Assembly (NCBI RefSeq): GCF_002885955.2
Contig: NZ_POQS01000002.1
Location: forward strand, 1-49,740
DNA: 49,740 nucleotides
Direction of reading: 5' to 3'
DNA from: Achromobacter pulmonis
GTDB lineage: Bacteria; Pseudomonadota; Gammaproteobacteria; Burkholderiales; Burkholderiaceae_B
The position numbers and the translations under genes are program-made. How positions within the stretch are numbered: position 1 is the first letter of the stretch; each line of letters starts with the position of its first letter. A model generated the notes under the pieces. The model searched no databases, was not told the DNA's origin, and saw only the letters and a program-made list of their open reading frames with translations. Shown in pieces: positions 1 through 7,677 of this stretch.

Positions 1-7
1 GCCTGCG

Positions 8-40
8 AGCAGGGGCGGCGGAAAATTGGCCAGCAGGGGC
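8..40. repeat. Short direct repeat, possibly the end of an IS21-like element
   Basis: The 9-mer AGCAGGGGC starts at 8 and again at 32, with a GGAAAATTGGCC segment between. Repeats of this style occur near the ends of IS21-family elements, but no istB reading frame or terminal inverted repeat is visible because the window starts here. No gene is supported in 1-104. Confidence 0.2.
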
Positions 41-104
41 TATTTTGATGCGGCGGGCATCCGTCGCAAACTAGATGGCGCGGCGTCGCAAAGCAGTTGG
101 CGCG

Positions 105-242
105 CTACACTCGCCCATACCCTTTCAGCAGCGACACGGCGGATTGGCGTGTCTCCGCGCCGCGGGCGACATCCTTGCCCAGCCCCTTGGCGTAATCCTT
201 GATCTGCAGTGCCAGTTGCTCGAGCGCCTGTTTTTCGTCCAT
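105..242 (-). CDS. Small hypothetical protein, 45 aa
   Basis: A short minus-strand frame beginning MDEKQALEQLALQ and ending KGYGRV. An AGGAAGGAAA ribosome site lies just before the ATG (complement of 240-242), and codon use is GC-rich like its neighbours. The sequence is helical and charged, with no signal peptide, membrane segment or recognisable motif. It lies downstream of the DinG-like helicase on the same strand, about 210 bp away, and could be its last co-transcribed gene. I do not recognise the family. Confidence 0.5.
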   Translation of the reverse strand: MDEKQALEQLALQIKDYAKGLGKDVARGAETRQSAVSLLKGYGRV

Positions 243-451
243 GTACTTTCCTTCCTGCGGCCGGCTACCGGACACCTTGTCGCCGGGTCTCCCGGCCGCC
301 GCTGTCTATTTCTCACCCGCTTCAAGTGGCCGCGTGAACCCACGCCACGGCCGAGGCAAGCCCAATGCCGTACAGCCTAGCATGCTGACTGCGACGGGAG
401 CTTTCCTATCGTGTCCATCCGAGGGACGGCAGGCGGCACGGCGATCCCGCC

Positions 452-2569
452 TCAAGCGGCTTCCCTAGCAGGTACCGCCCTTTTCCCCCGCACAAGCCGA
501 AACGGAGGCAGTCCGGCCAGCAGCCGCCGCCCCCAGGCCGTGGTGCCCAGCCGCGGGTCCAACACGGTCACCGTGCCGTGGTCCTGCGGCGTGCGCAGCA
601 GCCGGCCCACCGCCTGGGCGAGCCGGATGCCCGCCTCGGGCAGGCTGCGCTCGTCGAAGGCCGAACGCCCCTGGTCCTCGATCCATTCCCGCCGCGCCTG
701 CTCGACCGGATCGTCGGGCACCCCGAAGGCCAGCTTGGCGATGACCACGTGGGTGCAGTACCGGCCCGGCAGATCGACGCCCTCGGACAGGCTCGCGAGG
801 CCGAACAGCACCGAGCGCAGCCCCTGGTCGATCCGGGCCTTGTGCTGCTCGAGCAGCTGGCGCTTGGACAGGCTGCCCTGAACCAGGGTCTCCGAGCGCA
901 GCGCCTCGGGCAGGGCCTGCGCCACCTGGTGCATCTGGCGGGCGGACGCGAACAGCACCAGCGCGCCCGGCTGGGCCGCGAGCAGGGCCGGCAGCTGCTG
1001 CGCTACCTCCTCGGTGTGCGCGGCCGCGTCGCGCGGGTGCGCACGCATGGCCGGTAGATGCAGCTCGGCCTGCGTCTCGTAGGAAAAAGGCGACGGCAAC
1101 GCCAGCAGGCGCACGCCGGGCAACGCATCCAGGCCGGCCTCTTCCAGGAACATGTCGAAGCTGCCGCAACCGCGCAGCGTCGCCGAGGTCAGCACCGCCG
1201 CGCCGGCCCGCTCCCACAGCAGCCTCCGCAGGCGCGGGCCGGCACCGATGGGCGCCGCGGACACCCGCAGGTCGGCATCCCGTGCGCCGCGCCCGATGCG
1301 TTCGATCCAGCGGGCCGTCGGCGGCTCGGCATCGCCGCACGGCCGCAGCATTCCGTCCCAGGTGGCGATGAGCTGCTCCACGTGGCCAAGGTAGCTGCCG
1401 AGCGCCGCGACGTGCGGCTGCGCGGCGCTCGCATCCCGCTGCGCCCGCTCCAGCGCGGCGTCGCGCGCGGCGGCCAGGGCATCCTGCAGGCAGGCAGCCG
1501 CCTCGCGCAGGACCGCTCCCTGGTCCGCCACCCCGGGCGGCAGCGTGCCATGCGCGAAGCGGTGGACGGTCTCGTCTCCCTGGAAACGGCAATGCCGGCT
1601 CAGTTCGTCATGCAACGCGGCCAGGGCGGCACACACGCGTTCGCCCTGCCCGCCCACGGCCGCCGCCAGGCCGCGATCGAGACGCAGGCCATGCCCGGCA
1701 TCTTCGGCCACGGCCGCGGCGTCCTCGACCCAGCGCCCAGCCGCGCGCACCGCATGCCGCGAGGCGCCCCGGCCTGCGGCCTTGGCGGGCAGCCCGTGGG
1801 CTTCGTCCAGCACGAACAGCGTCTCGGCGGGATCGGGCAGCAGTACACCCGGCTCCATCTCCAGCGCGGACAGCACGAGGTCGTGATTGGCGACCAGCAC
1901 CTCGGCCTCCTGAAGCTGCTGCCGCGCCGCTTGGAAGGGACAGCGCGCGTACTCGGGGCAGCGGGAGCCCAGGCAACCCTGGCGGTCGGTACTGAGCCGC
2001 TGCCACAGGCCATCGGGGATCGCGGCCGGCCAGTCGTCGCGGTCGCCCGACCAGGTGCCGCGCTGGAACGCCTGGGCCAAGCGGCCCTCCAGGCGCACCG
2101 GGTGGTCCTCCGTGGAATCCGGACCCTCCCCACCGTCGCCGACCACGGTCCGCTGCGCATCCGGCGCGAGCAGCTTGGCCGGGCAGACGTAGCGGCGGCG
2201 CCCCTTGGCCAGCGCGCAGCGGAAGCCGATCGGCAGGTGCGCCTGCAGGGCCGGCAGATCCTTGGCCATGAGCTGGTCCTGCAAGGCAACGGTCGAGGAC
2301 GACACGACCAGCTTGCGCCCGCGCGCGTGCGCCAGCGCGATGGCGGGCAACAGGTAGCCCACGGTCTTGCCGATGCCGGTGCCGGCCTCGATCACGGCGA
2401 TGCGCTGGCCGGCATCCGCCGGGGTCGGCTCCTGGCCGATCGCGGCCAGCGTGTACGCCACCTCGGCCATCATCGCCAACTGCACCCGCCGCGTGGCGAA
2501 GCCGGGCATGTGCTCGCGCAGGGCGCGCAGGCAGTGCTGCATGAGGGATTTTTCGTCGTCGCTGAGCAT
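452..2569 (-). CDS. DinG/XPD-family Fe-S ATP-dependent DNA helicase
   Basis: A 705-aa superfamily 2 helicase. Walker A is EAGTGIGKT at residues 61-69, the DEAH box is at 255-258, and the motif VI arginine-finger segment QAVGRLLRT is near 652-660. Four cysteines between motifs Ia and II (about C129, C199, C204, C210) fit the 4Fe-4S cluster of DinG/XPD helicases. The family unwinds 5'-tailed DNA, D-loops and R-loops at the cost of ATP. All key motifs are present, so the protein should be active. It lies at the left of a mobile-element-like block and is probably an element-borne relative rather than housekeeping dinG. The ribosome site before the ATG is weak, so the start could move a few codons; a second ATG lies at residue 10. 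Confidence 0.9.
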   Translation of the reverse strand: MLSDDEKSLMQHCLRALREHMPGFATRRVQLAMMAEVAYTLAAIGQEPTPADAGQRIAVIEAGTGIGKTVGYLLPAIALAHARGRKLVVSSSTVALQDQLMAKDLPALQAHLPIGFRCALAKGRRRYVCPAKLLAPDAQRTVVGDGGEGPDSTEDHPVRLEGRLAQAFQRGTWSGDRDDWPAAIPDGLWQRLSTDRQGCLGSRCPEYARCPFQAARQQLQEAEVLVANHDLVLSALEMEPGVLLPDPAETLFVLDEAHGLPAKAAGRGASRHAVRAAGRWVEDAAAVAEDAGHGLRLDRGLAAAVGGQGERVCAALAALHDELSRHCRFQGDETVHRFAHGTLPPGVADQGAVLREAAACLQDALAAARDAALERAQRDASAAQPHVAALGSYLGHVEQLIATWDGMLRPCGDAEPPTARWIERIGRGARDADLRVSAAPIGAGPRLRRLLWERAGAAVLTSATLRGCGSFDMFLEEAGLDALPGVRLLALPSPFSYETQAELHLPAMRAHPRDAAAHTEEVAQQLPALLAAQPGALVLFASARQMHQVAQALPEALRSETLVQGSLSKRQLLEQHKARIDQGLRSVLFGLASLSEGVDLPGRYCTHVVIAKLAFGVPDDPVEQARREWIEDQGRSAFDERSLPEAGIRLAQAVGRLLRTPQDHGTVTVLDPRLGTTAWGRRLLAGLPPFRLVRGKRAVPAREAA

Positions 2570-2716
2570 GCACCCAGCTTCTCGCGGCGCATGCCGCCTT
2601 CAAGGGGGCGCCCCCGGGCACGACCTCCCCGCCCGCCTACGACGGCCTGGGCTCCTCATGGAGGGAGGATGAGAAACGGCTCACGCGTTCTCGATGTAGG
2701 CGGTCATTTCGGCCAA

Positions 2717-3463
2717 CTACTTTTCTGGCGTAACGTCCACGCCGATGCGTTCCGCAAGATCCAGCAATTCCGCATAGGCCTGCTCGTCCTGCAAGAGATT
2801 GCGCGAATCACCGACCTGCTGCAGCGTCCCCTTGGGGACGCGGTCGCCGAACAGCACCACCGCGCGTGCCGAATCGTCCTGGCGCGAAACCCAGGACAGT
2901 CCCTGGATGTCGGGGTGCTGGGCGTGGATCGCCTCGGCCCATTGCCGCGTGCCCGGGTACTGGTCTTTTTCCGTGTCGATCAGCTGCTTGCGCTGCACAC
3001 CGAGCTTGCGCAGCGCAACGCTGCCGAGATCAGCCAGCTTGAGATCGCGCTTGACCTGGACCTCGGAATGCAGCTGACCCTCGAGTTTTTCCTTGGCGTA
3101 CTGCTTGTAGCCAGGCGCGTGGGATACGTCGTGGAACACCGACTCCATGACGGCCGCATCGAACGTGGCCGCCGCGTAGATGGTCGGGATGGGCTTGCCC
3201 CTGGCGTCCCGGACCGGGCTGAACCGTGCATTGCCCTTCTTGCCGGGATTGAATTCGTCAGCTTGGTACTGATCAGAGTGCACGCGGTGCAGCACCTGCC
3301 TGCTCGACAAGGTCCACGGCGTGACGTGAAGCGTCGCGGGTGGCACCGGAGTCGGGCTCAATGTCGATGTCGATGTCGGCGATGGATGAGCCTTGCCGGG
3401 GGCGGCGCCGCGCGCTGACGCGGCCGTGCCGCCGGCCGGCGGGGCCTTGCGGGGTCTAGCCAT
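2717..3463 (-). CDS. RES-domain toxin of a RES-Xre toxin-antitoxin pair
   Basis: A 248-aa protein. After a low-complexity Pro/Ser/Thr-rich start (about residues 1-50), the RES domain follows: an HRVHSDQY segment, NARFSP, then the YAAATFDAAVMESVFHDV block that carries the family glutamate. RES toxins (MbcT/Res type) consume NAD+ by phosphorolysis or act as ADP-ribosyltransferases, which stops growth. The start ATG (complement of 3461-3463) overlaps the upstream antitoxin gene by 8 bp, so translation is probably coupled. The antitoxin-first order matches known RES-Xre operons. An in-frame extension upstream of this ATG exists but lies inside the antitoxin gene and is rejected. Confidence 0.87.
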   Translation of the reverse strand: MARPRKAPPAGGTAASARGAAPGKAHPSPTSTSTLSPTPVPPATLHVTPWTLSSRQVLHRVHSDQYQADEFNPGKKGNARFSPVRDARGKPIPTIYAAATFDAAVMESVFHDVSHAPGYKQYAKEKLEGQLHSEVQVKRDLKLADLGSVALRKLGVQRKQLIDTEKDQYPGTRQWAEAIHAQHPDIQGLSWVSRQDDSARAVVLFGDRVPKGTLQQVGDSRNLLQDEQAYAELLDLAERIGVDVTPEK

Positions 3464-4127
3464 GCGTGACCCCTTCGACTTCGTCCTGGGCCGCGGCAAC
3501 CACCTGTTCCGGCTCGACCGCCAGGACATCCTGGGGCCGCCGGCCGCCGAGGAAGCTGTTGGCGGACAGGAACCAGTAGGCCAACCCCCATCCGTCCTTC
3601 TTGTCGCCGAAGACTTCCAGCACAGGCTTGAGGGTCTTGCGCGGGCGCCATCCGGCCTCGGCATCCAGGCCATAGCCGGGGAAGTAGTCGATGCCGTGGT
3701 GATGGATCGCGAAGATCCGGCGCTCGCGCTTCCATTTGTTGGGCTGGGTGCTGGGGTTGGTCGGACTCAGGCCGGCCAGCTCGGCGACCCTGGCCGCCGT
3801 CAGCCAATCCGCTCCTTCCAGTACGGCCGTGCGCGAACGCGCGAGCATCGCGGCTTCCCTGAGCAGGGTCGGTGTCGGCGGCGCCTTGGGCACAACGGCA
3901 TTGACCAGGGCTCTGAGGGTCTGCTCGTTCTGCTCGTGCAAGGCCTCGCCGAGGAAGGACACGACTGTGGACAACGCCTGGGCCAGCAGGCCGGCCTGCT
4001 GGACGCCAGCATGCGCCAGAGGCACGACGATGACCCGTTCCGCCTTGAACTTGTCGAGCCGGCTTCGCACCTCCTTGGGCGTGCCGACCAGGGTGGCGAA
4101 TTCTGCTGGTTCATGAAGGGCAGACAT
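3456..4127 (-). CDS. Xre/MbcA/ParS-type antitoxin of the RES pair
   Basis: A 223-aa protein. The C-terminal half has the helix-rich pattern of the Xre/MbcA/ParS antitoxin family: a helix-turn-helix-like WLTAARVAELAGLS segment near residues 110-125, then RRIFAIHHHGIDYFPGYGLD and KTLKPVLEVFG. Such antitoxins block the NAD+ site of the RES toxin and repress their own promoter. It is long for the family because of about 100 extra N-terminal residues of unknown role. GGGAG lies 7 nt before the ATG. The AT-rich stretch 4140-4200 upstream is the likely autoregulated promoter, although I could not pick clear -35/-10 boxes there. Confidence 0.8.
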   Translation of the reverse strand: MSALHEPAEFATLVGTPKEVRSRLDKFKAERVIVVPLAHAGVQQAGLLAQALSTVVSFLGEALHEQNEQTLRALVNAVVPKAPPTPTLLREAAMLARSRTAVLEGADWLTAARVAELAGLSPTNPSTQPNKWKRERRIFAIHHHGIDYFPGYGLDAEAGWRPRKTLKPVLEVFGDKKDGWGLAYWFLSANSFLGGRRPQDVLAVEPEQVVAAAQDEVEGVTHG

Positions 4128-4260
4128 GGCAGGCTCCCAAAGAAAAGATTATCAAGAGTATCTAACATAGATGGTATCCCAAATAATCTTCCATGTCACC
4201 TCCCTGCCCCTTCCCGTCACAAGGACTCCGAGCACCACGGGAGGCGGTTGAATAGTGAGT

Positions 4261-4974
4261 TCAGTCCGCAACGACCGCCGTCTCTCCACGATGGCTCTCG
4301 GCATCCTCGTCCCCTACATCGAACAGCTCGCCCTGCCGTTCGAAAGGCACCGTGAGGCGCCGCCGCAGCACCGCCAGGTCCTGCTCGCCGTGTAGCTGAT
4401 GGCGCTGGCGCCACTGCGAGCGCCGCAGGATGCTGTCGATCATGTGCGACTGTCCCTTGCCGGGTCGCACCAGGCCGTAGCGCAGGTAGGTGCGGTAGCC
4501 CTGCGTCCAGTCGTCTTCGAATTCAGCGCGCCCCGCCAGCATGCGCTCGGCCTCGAAGTCCAGGAACAGCCAGGCGGCTTCCTCGTCCACCTCGGCGGTC
4601 ATTTCCACGTCGATCACCGAACGGCCGTTGCGCAGCGTGCGGCGCCCCGGTCCGCAGCTGTCGCCGAACAGCTCCCAGGCGGTGTCGCGCAGCCCGGTGA
4701 CCACGAGATCGGAGTGGATCTCGTCGTCCCAGTCCTCGCCGACGTGGATCAGCCCGTAGCGCGGCACCGGGGTCTTGGGGAACGGCGAGACGGCCGGAGG
4801 CTGCCAGCGCCGCCCCTGTTCCACCTCCTGCCAGATGCGCAGGGCCGAGAATGGAGGCGCCAACGCATAAAGGCTCCACCGGCTGTCGATGGCGATGAGC
4901 TGGGCGGCGCTGACGATCTCGATGCCCGTGGCCTTCTGCGCGCTCAGCGCGTAGCGCAGCAGTTCGGCCAGCAT
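4261..4974 (-). CDS. Hypothetical protein, 237 aa, uncertain N-terminus
   Basis: I do not recognise this family. The protein is acidic, rich in Trp and Arg, without membrane segments or an obvious catalytic motif; the C-terminal third (RRSQWRQRHQLHGEQDL) looks helical. The ATG at 4974 has no good ribosome site. The same frame stays open about 17 codons further upstream with protein-like content (TTRWPQGTYAPS) until a TAA. A plausible start peptide MTTNTLST lies just upstream in another frame, so the true N-terminus may have been moved by a frameshift. It is divergent from the TetR gene at 5137, and the operator between them makes it the natural candidate target of that regulator. Confidence 0.6.
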   Translation of the reverse strand: MLAELLRYALSAQKATGIEIVSAAQLIAIDSRWSLYALAPPFSALRIWQEVEQGRRWQPPAVSPFPKTPVPRYGLIHVGEDWDDEIHSDLVVTGLRDTAWELFGDSCGPGRRTLRNGRSVIDVEMTAEVDEEAAWLFLDFEAERMLAGRAEFEDDWTQGYRTYLRYGLVRPGKGQSHMIDSILRRSQWRQRHQLHGEQDLAVLRRRLTVPFERQGELFDVGDEDAESHRGETAVVAD

Positions 4975-5065
4975 CGACGGCGCGTAGGTGCCTTGCGGCC
5001 AGCGGGTCGTGCAGTCGATAGAGTGTTAGTCGTCATGGCTATGAACTCGCGGCGGATGCACCCGA

Positions 5066-5094
5066 TTGCGCCTCGGGAACAGTTTCAATATACT
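5066..5094 (+). promoter_or_regulatory. Sigma70-type promoter of the TetR gene
   Basis: TTGCGC at 5066-5071, a 17-bp spacer, then TATACT at 5089-5094. The predicted transcription start, about 5101, falls inside the palindrome at 5099-5121, as expected for a self-repressed TetR gene. Confidence 0.6.
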
Positions 5095-5098
5095 AAAG

Positions 5099-5121
5099 GT
5101 AACTTACGAATGGTAAGTTAC
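5099..5121. promoter_or_regulatory. Perfect 9-bp inverted repeat, TetR-family operator
   Basis: GTAACTTAC, 5-nt spacer (GAATG), GTAAGTTAC: both 9-bp arms match perfectly. It lies 15 bp upstream of the TetR start codon, immediately after the -10 box, in the intergenic space shared with the divergent 4261-4974 gene. Size, symmetry and position fit an operator bound by the adjacent regulator. Confidence 0.75.
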
Positions 5122-5136
5122 TATTGGTATATAGCG

Positions 5137-5754
5137 ATGTCAAGCCAATCGAGAACCCCTGACGCCGTTGCGGATTCGCCGCGCCGCCGCCTGTCGCGCG
5201 ATGAGCGCCTGCGCCAACTGTTGAACGTGTCATGGCAACTGATCCGCACCGAAGGCACCGACGCACTGACCTTGGGCCGGCTCGCCGATGCGGCAGGCGT
5301 CACCAAGCCGGTGGTCTATGACCACTTCGGCACGCGCAACGGCCTGCTGGCGGCGCTTTATCAGGATTTCGACGTGCGCCAGACGGCGGTGATCGACGCC
5401 GCCATCGCCGCCAGCAAGCCTACGTTGCAGGACAAGGCCCGCGTCATCGCCGCCAGCTATGTCGAATGCGTGCTGGCCCAGGGGCGCGAGATTCCGGGCG
5501 TTCTCGCGGCGCTCGGCGGCTCGCCGGAACTGGCAGCGGTCAAGCGGCAGTACCAGCAAGCCTTCATTGAAAAGTGCCAGACCATCTTCGCGCCCTTTGC
5601 AGGCTCGCGGGGTGTGCCGCCAGCCAGCCTGTGGGGGATGCTGGGCGCGGCCGACGCGCTGTCGCAGGCGGCGGTGGCCGGGGACATCAGCGAAGAACAG
5701 GCGCGGGAAGAGTTGCAGGAAACCATCATGTCGATGGTCAGGCGCAACAAGTGA
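5137..5754 (+). CDS. TetR/AcrR-family transcriptional regulator
   Basis: A 205-aa protein with an N-terminal helix-turn-helix at about residues 44-66 (TLGRLADAAGVTKPVVYDHF), the classic TetR pattern, followed by a helical ligand-binding domain. The start ATG at 5137 is chosen because it follows the promoter and operator. The frame continues far upstream, but that part crosses the promoter and is antisense to the neighbouring gene. The regulator probably represses itself and the divergent 237-aa gene. The effector is unknown and no efflux pump adjoins it. A degraded MarR-like fragment lies just downstream, so this corner may be the scar of a former cargo region. Confidence 0.88.
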   Translation: MSSQSRTPDAVADSPRRRLSRDERLRQLLNVSWQLIRTEGTDALTLGRLADAAGVTKPVVYDHFGTRNGLLAALYQDFDVRQTAVIDAAIAASKPTLQDKARVIAASYVECVLAQGREIPGVLAALGGSPELAAVKRQYQQAFIEKCQTIFAPFAGSRGVPPASLWGMLGAADALSQAAVAGDISEEQAREELQETIMSMVRRNK

Positions 5755-5786
5755 GCCTATCCCAAGGATGGCCCTTAGCGCATGGC

Positions 5787-5939
5787 CTATCGTACCTTCA
5801 AGCCCTGCGTCGCCAGCAGTTTCTCGCCTTCATGTTCCTTGAGTGCCACCTCCAACGCTTTCTCGTAATCGGGTTGCGCAATTTCGAGGCGTGCGCGTCC
5901 GTCTTTGGTCAGCACCGTGTAAACGCCCCGCTTGTCGTC
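5787..5939 (-). pseudogene. C-terminal remnant of a MarR-like regulator
   Basis: The last 50 codons of a minus-strand frame read DDKRGVYTVLTKDGRARLE followed by a charged helix. This is how the wing and the last helices of MarR-family proteins look (DxRGVYTVLTxxGR). Upstream of about 5940 the frame turns into low-quality sequence without the expected helix-turn-helix, and no start codon with a ribosome site is found. I read it as a truncated gene, convergent with tetR. The first two thirds were probably lost during rearrangement. Confidence 0.5.
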
Positions 5940-6090
5940 CGGGCATAGGGCCTGCTGAACGCCACATGCAAGGCCCCGCCGAATCCGGCGTTTGCACGGG
6001 CTGCGAACCGAACGAAGGCCGCGTCCCTGTCTCGACGGCCCACAATGGAACCGACTTCGCTTCCATAGGGAAGCTCCCCTGCTCTTGCCG

Positions 6091-6113
6091 GGCGCCGCAG
6101 GCGTTACCTGCCC
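6091..6113 (+). repeat. 23-nt leader motif, copy 1
   Basis: Copy of a motif with consensus GGCGYYGCRG followed by KCGWYACCYGCC (23 nt in all), also found at 9583, 14099, 23192 and 25342. This copy has C at position 5 and GGC instead of GTC in the middle. It lies 35 nt before the leader hairpin of the next gene group. Confidence 0.5.
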
Positions 6114-6147
6114 ACTGTCCATCGCACGCACCGCGTGCCTGTCCCGC

Positions 6148-6183
6148 CGGGAATATCGATTCCCGCTGGGGGCCGGTGTTCCC
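6148..6183 (+). promoter_or_regulatory. Leader hairpin element L1
   Basis: CGGGAAT (6148-6154) can pair with ATTCCCG (6159-6165). Alternatively GGGAA (6149-6153) can pair with TTCCC (6179-6183) around an inner CCC/GGG stem. The two folds share the left arm and exclude each other. The element lies 22 nt before the start at 6206. There is no T-run here, unlike most other copies. Confidence 0.45.
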
Positions 6184-6205
6184 TGCTTCATGCAAGGAGA
6201 ACCCC

Positions 6206-6250
6206 ATGAAATCCCCCATTCGCGGCCAAACCCTGGCCCGCCCGCTCTGA
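6206..6250 (+). CDS. 14-aa leader peptide candidate
   Basis: ATG preceded by a strong AAGGAG site (6194-6199), encoding MKSPIRGQTLARPL and then TGA. The next gene starts 12 nt after this stop behind its own AGGAG site. Its position straight after the L1 hairpin suggests an upstream open reading frame that loads ribosomes for the zinc-ribbon gene. It could also be a chance frame behind a good ribosome site. Confidence 0.4.
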   Translation: MKSPIRGQTLARPL

Positions 6251-6262
6251 CAGGAGATACGC

Positions 6263-6436
6263 ATGCCCCATGCCTCCACACCCGCCTGCCCTGTCTGCCA
6301 GGGCGAAGGCATCCTGCTCGGATCGCTGGGCGCGAGCACCTGGTTCCGCTGCCGCCAATGCGGCATCGACTTCCACCGCGCCCAGCCTCGCCGCCAACGT
6401 CCCCCGGCGCACGAGACACCAAGGAACGTGCCATGA
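6263..6436 (+). CDS. Small zinc-ribbon-like protein, 57 aa
   Basis: Two Cys pairs, CPVC (about residues 9-12) and CRQC (about 32-35), spaced as in a zinc ribbon or rubredoxin knuckle, followed by a basic tail rich in Arg and Pro. An AGGAG site precedes the ATG. The stop codon overlaps the next start (ATGA at 6433), so translation is probably coupled. It probably binds Zn2+ and perhaps nucleic acid; the role is unknown. It is too short for confident family assignment. Confidence 0.6.
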   Translation: MPHASTPACPVCQGEGILLGSLGASTWFRCRQCGIDFHRAQPRRQRPPAHETPRNVP

Positions 6437-6738
6437 AGCACCTCCCCGCCCCATCCCTGCAACCGCACACGGAACCGCTGGCGGCGATCTCCAACGCCCA
6501 CCTGCGTCCCTCGACGCGCCAGCGGCTGGCCGACGGCGGCTTGTCCGTCATCGCCTACCCGAACGACTACGGCGGTTTCGTCTACGTCGATCCGAGGGGA
6601 GAGCACACGCCGCAGGAGACCGAGCTGGCCGACCTCCTCGTCATCGCCCGGCGCGCCGGCATCGTCTGGATCAAGTTCGACTGCGACGCGCCCGCCGTGG
6701 ACGGCGTCCCGGTCTTCGACGACAAGGAGCCCTCATGA
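6433..6738 (+). CDS. Hypothetical protein, paralogue of the 26217 gene
   Basis: A 101-aa protein. Its core SVIAYPNDYGGFVYV and the ending GVPVFDD match the protein at 26217-26525 (SVNAYPTEYGGFVFV, GLPVF) over nearly the whole length. Both start with a helix carrying HL-P-TRQ-L, so the window holds two members of one family. Such small proteins are common as accessory genes on conjugative elements (possibly the DUF5983 group, which I cannot confirm). The start overlaps the upstream stop and the stop overlaps the next ATG, placing it in a tightly coupled run from 6206 to 7067. Function unknown. Confidence 0.75.
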   Translation: MKHLPAPSLQPHTEPLAAISNAHLRPSTRQRLADGGLSVIAYPNDYGGFVYVDPRGEHTPQETELADLLVIARRAGIVWIKFDCDAPAVDGVPVFDDKEPS

Positions 6739-7067
6739 GCCGCCACATCGCCCGAGTCGAACACGACGGTCAACCAGCGGTCGTGGTCGCCGGCTACGAC
6801 CGTCCCCTGAGCAGGCTGTTCCTGTACGTCGTCCGCGGCGACAGCGAAATTCCCAGCCCGGAAAACGCGCTCATCTACGACAGCCTGCTCCAATTCAGGC
6901 TGGACTGGACGGACATCAACACCGTCGCCGACAAGCTCGCAGCGCTCGGCATCGAGGTGCCCGCCAGCATGATCGAGCAGATTTACCTGGACCAGTGCTT
7001 CAACGCTGGCAACCGGCTCGTCGAACACCACGCCGACCGGCCGCCGACGGTGCGGCACACCGGGTAA
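6735..7067 (+). CDS. Hypothetical protein, 110 aa
   Basis: Starts MSRHIARVEHDGQPAVVVAGYD. The ATG overlaps the upstream stop by 4 nt (ATGA), so it closes the coupled run that starts at 6206. Predicted alpha/beta fold, acidic, no cysteine cluster, no membrane segment, no signal peptide. I do not recognise the family. A stem with a T-run (7135-7161) follows and probably ends this transcript. Confidence 0.7.
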   Translation: MSRHIARVEHDGQPAVVVAGYDRPLSRLFLYVVRGDSEIPSPENALIYDSLLQFRLDWTDINTVADKLAALGIEVPASMIEQIYLDQCFNAGNRLVEHHADRPPTVRHTG

Positions 7068-7134
7068 CCCGGGATCCGCTGGCGCTTCGCCAGCGACCCG
7101 CCAGAGCGCCGCGACACCGCGGCGCCACCACAGC

Positions 7135-7161
7135 GGCCCGCCGTCCACCGGCGGGCCTTTT
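7135..7161 (+). terminator. Intrinsic terminator
   Basis: GGCCCGCCG (7135-7143), a 5-nt loop, CGGCGGGCC (7149-7157), then TTTT (7158-7161). Perfect 9-bp GC stem. Two other perfect stems lie just upstream: CTGGCG/CGCCAG near 7080, and GCGCCGCG/CGCGGCGC near 7106-7125. Confidence 0.65.
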
Positions 7162-7169
7162 CATGACCC

Positions 7170-7207
7170 GAGGGGCACATGCCCCCCGGGGCGCGTGCGC
7201 CCTCTTT
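7170..7207 (+). promoter_or_regulatory. Leader hairpin element L2
   Basis: Outer arms GAGGG (7170-7174) and CCCTC (7200-7204) enclose CAC-GCCCC/GGGGC-GTG, followed by TTT: a terminator-like nested stem. Alternatively GGGGC (7172-7176) pairs with GCCCC (7181-7185). It ends 18 nt before the ATG at 7225, only a few bases after the terminator at 7135. Confidence 0.5.
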
Positions 7208-7224
7208 CCCCAGAGAGCAAGCAC

Positions 7225-7677
7225 ATGAACGATTTGACAGTCCAGGAAGGCGGCTTGCCTTCCCATGAACAGCTGCGCACCGAGACCCTCTCGGCGCTGT
7301 TCGAGTTGCTGGCCGCAGCCGGCCTGCACCGCGCCACCGTCAGCTACTGCGGTACGGGAGATTCCGGCGGTCCCGAGGGTGTCTCCTTCGAACGGCCCGA
7401 TGGGTCGGCGCTGGAGCCCATGCCCTGCCTGTCGTTGCGGCAGTTCGCCGACAACTACGTGGATGGCCAGTGGCGCCAGCACCTCATCCAGGCCGAGTAC
7501 CGCCTGGACGATGCGCTCACCGACCTGGCGATGGCGCTGGTCGAAGAACTGCACAGCGGCTGGGAAGATGGCGACGGCGCTTCCGGCGAGGTGATCTTCG
7601 ACGTGCAGGACGCGAAGGTGCTGGTCCAGCACAACGCGTACTTCACCGATTCGACATCCACGGTGACCATCCTATGA
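7225..7677 (+). CDS. DUF6878-like accessory protein
   Basis: A 150-aa protein with the pattern YCGTGDSGGPEGV near residue 40 and HSGWEDGDGASGEVIFDV near residues 110-128, followed by a segment with VLVQHNAYFTDS. This is how DUF6878-type proteins look; they are frequent on plasmids and integrative elements, and their function is unknown. The start is preceded by the L2 hairpin and a weak AGAG site. The stop overlaps the ATG of the TIM-barrel gene (ATGA at 7674), so the two are made together. Cytosolic, acidic. Confidence 0.7.
   Translation: MNDLTVQEGGLPSHEQLRTETLSALFELLAAAGLHRATVSYCGTGDSGGPEGVSFERPDGSALEPMPCLSLRQFADNYVDGQWRQHLIQAEYRLDDALTDLAMALVEELHSGWEDGDGASGEVIFDVQDAKVLVQHNAYFTDSTSTVTIL

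Noticed and set aside
1058..3418. A 786-codon plus-strand open frame antisense to the DinG-like and RES genes
   Set aside because: It is a mirror of high-GC coding DNA: Arg/Gln/His-rich, no domain, no ribosome site, and it covers two clear genes on the other strand.
4399..5136. N-terminal extension of the TetR frame
   Set aside because: It crosses the promoter, operator and the whole divergent gene; the start at 5137 follows the promoter directly.
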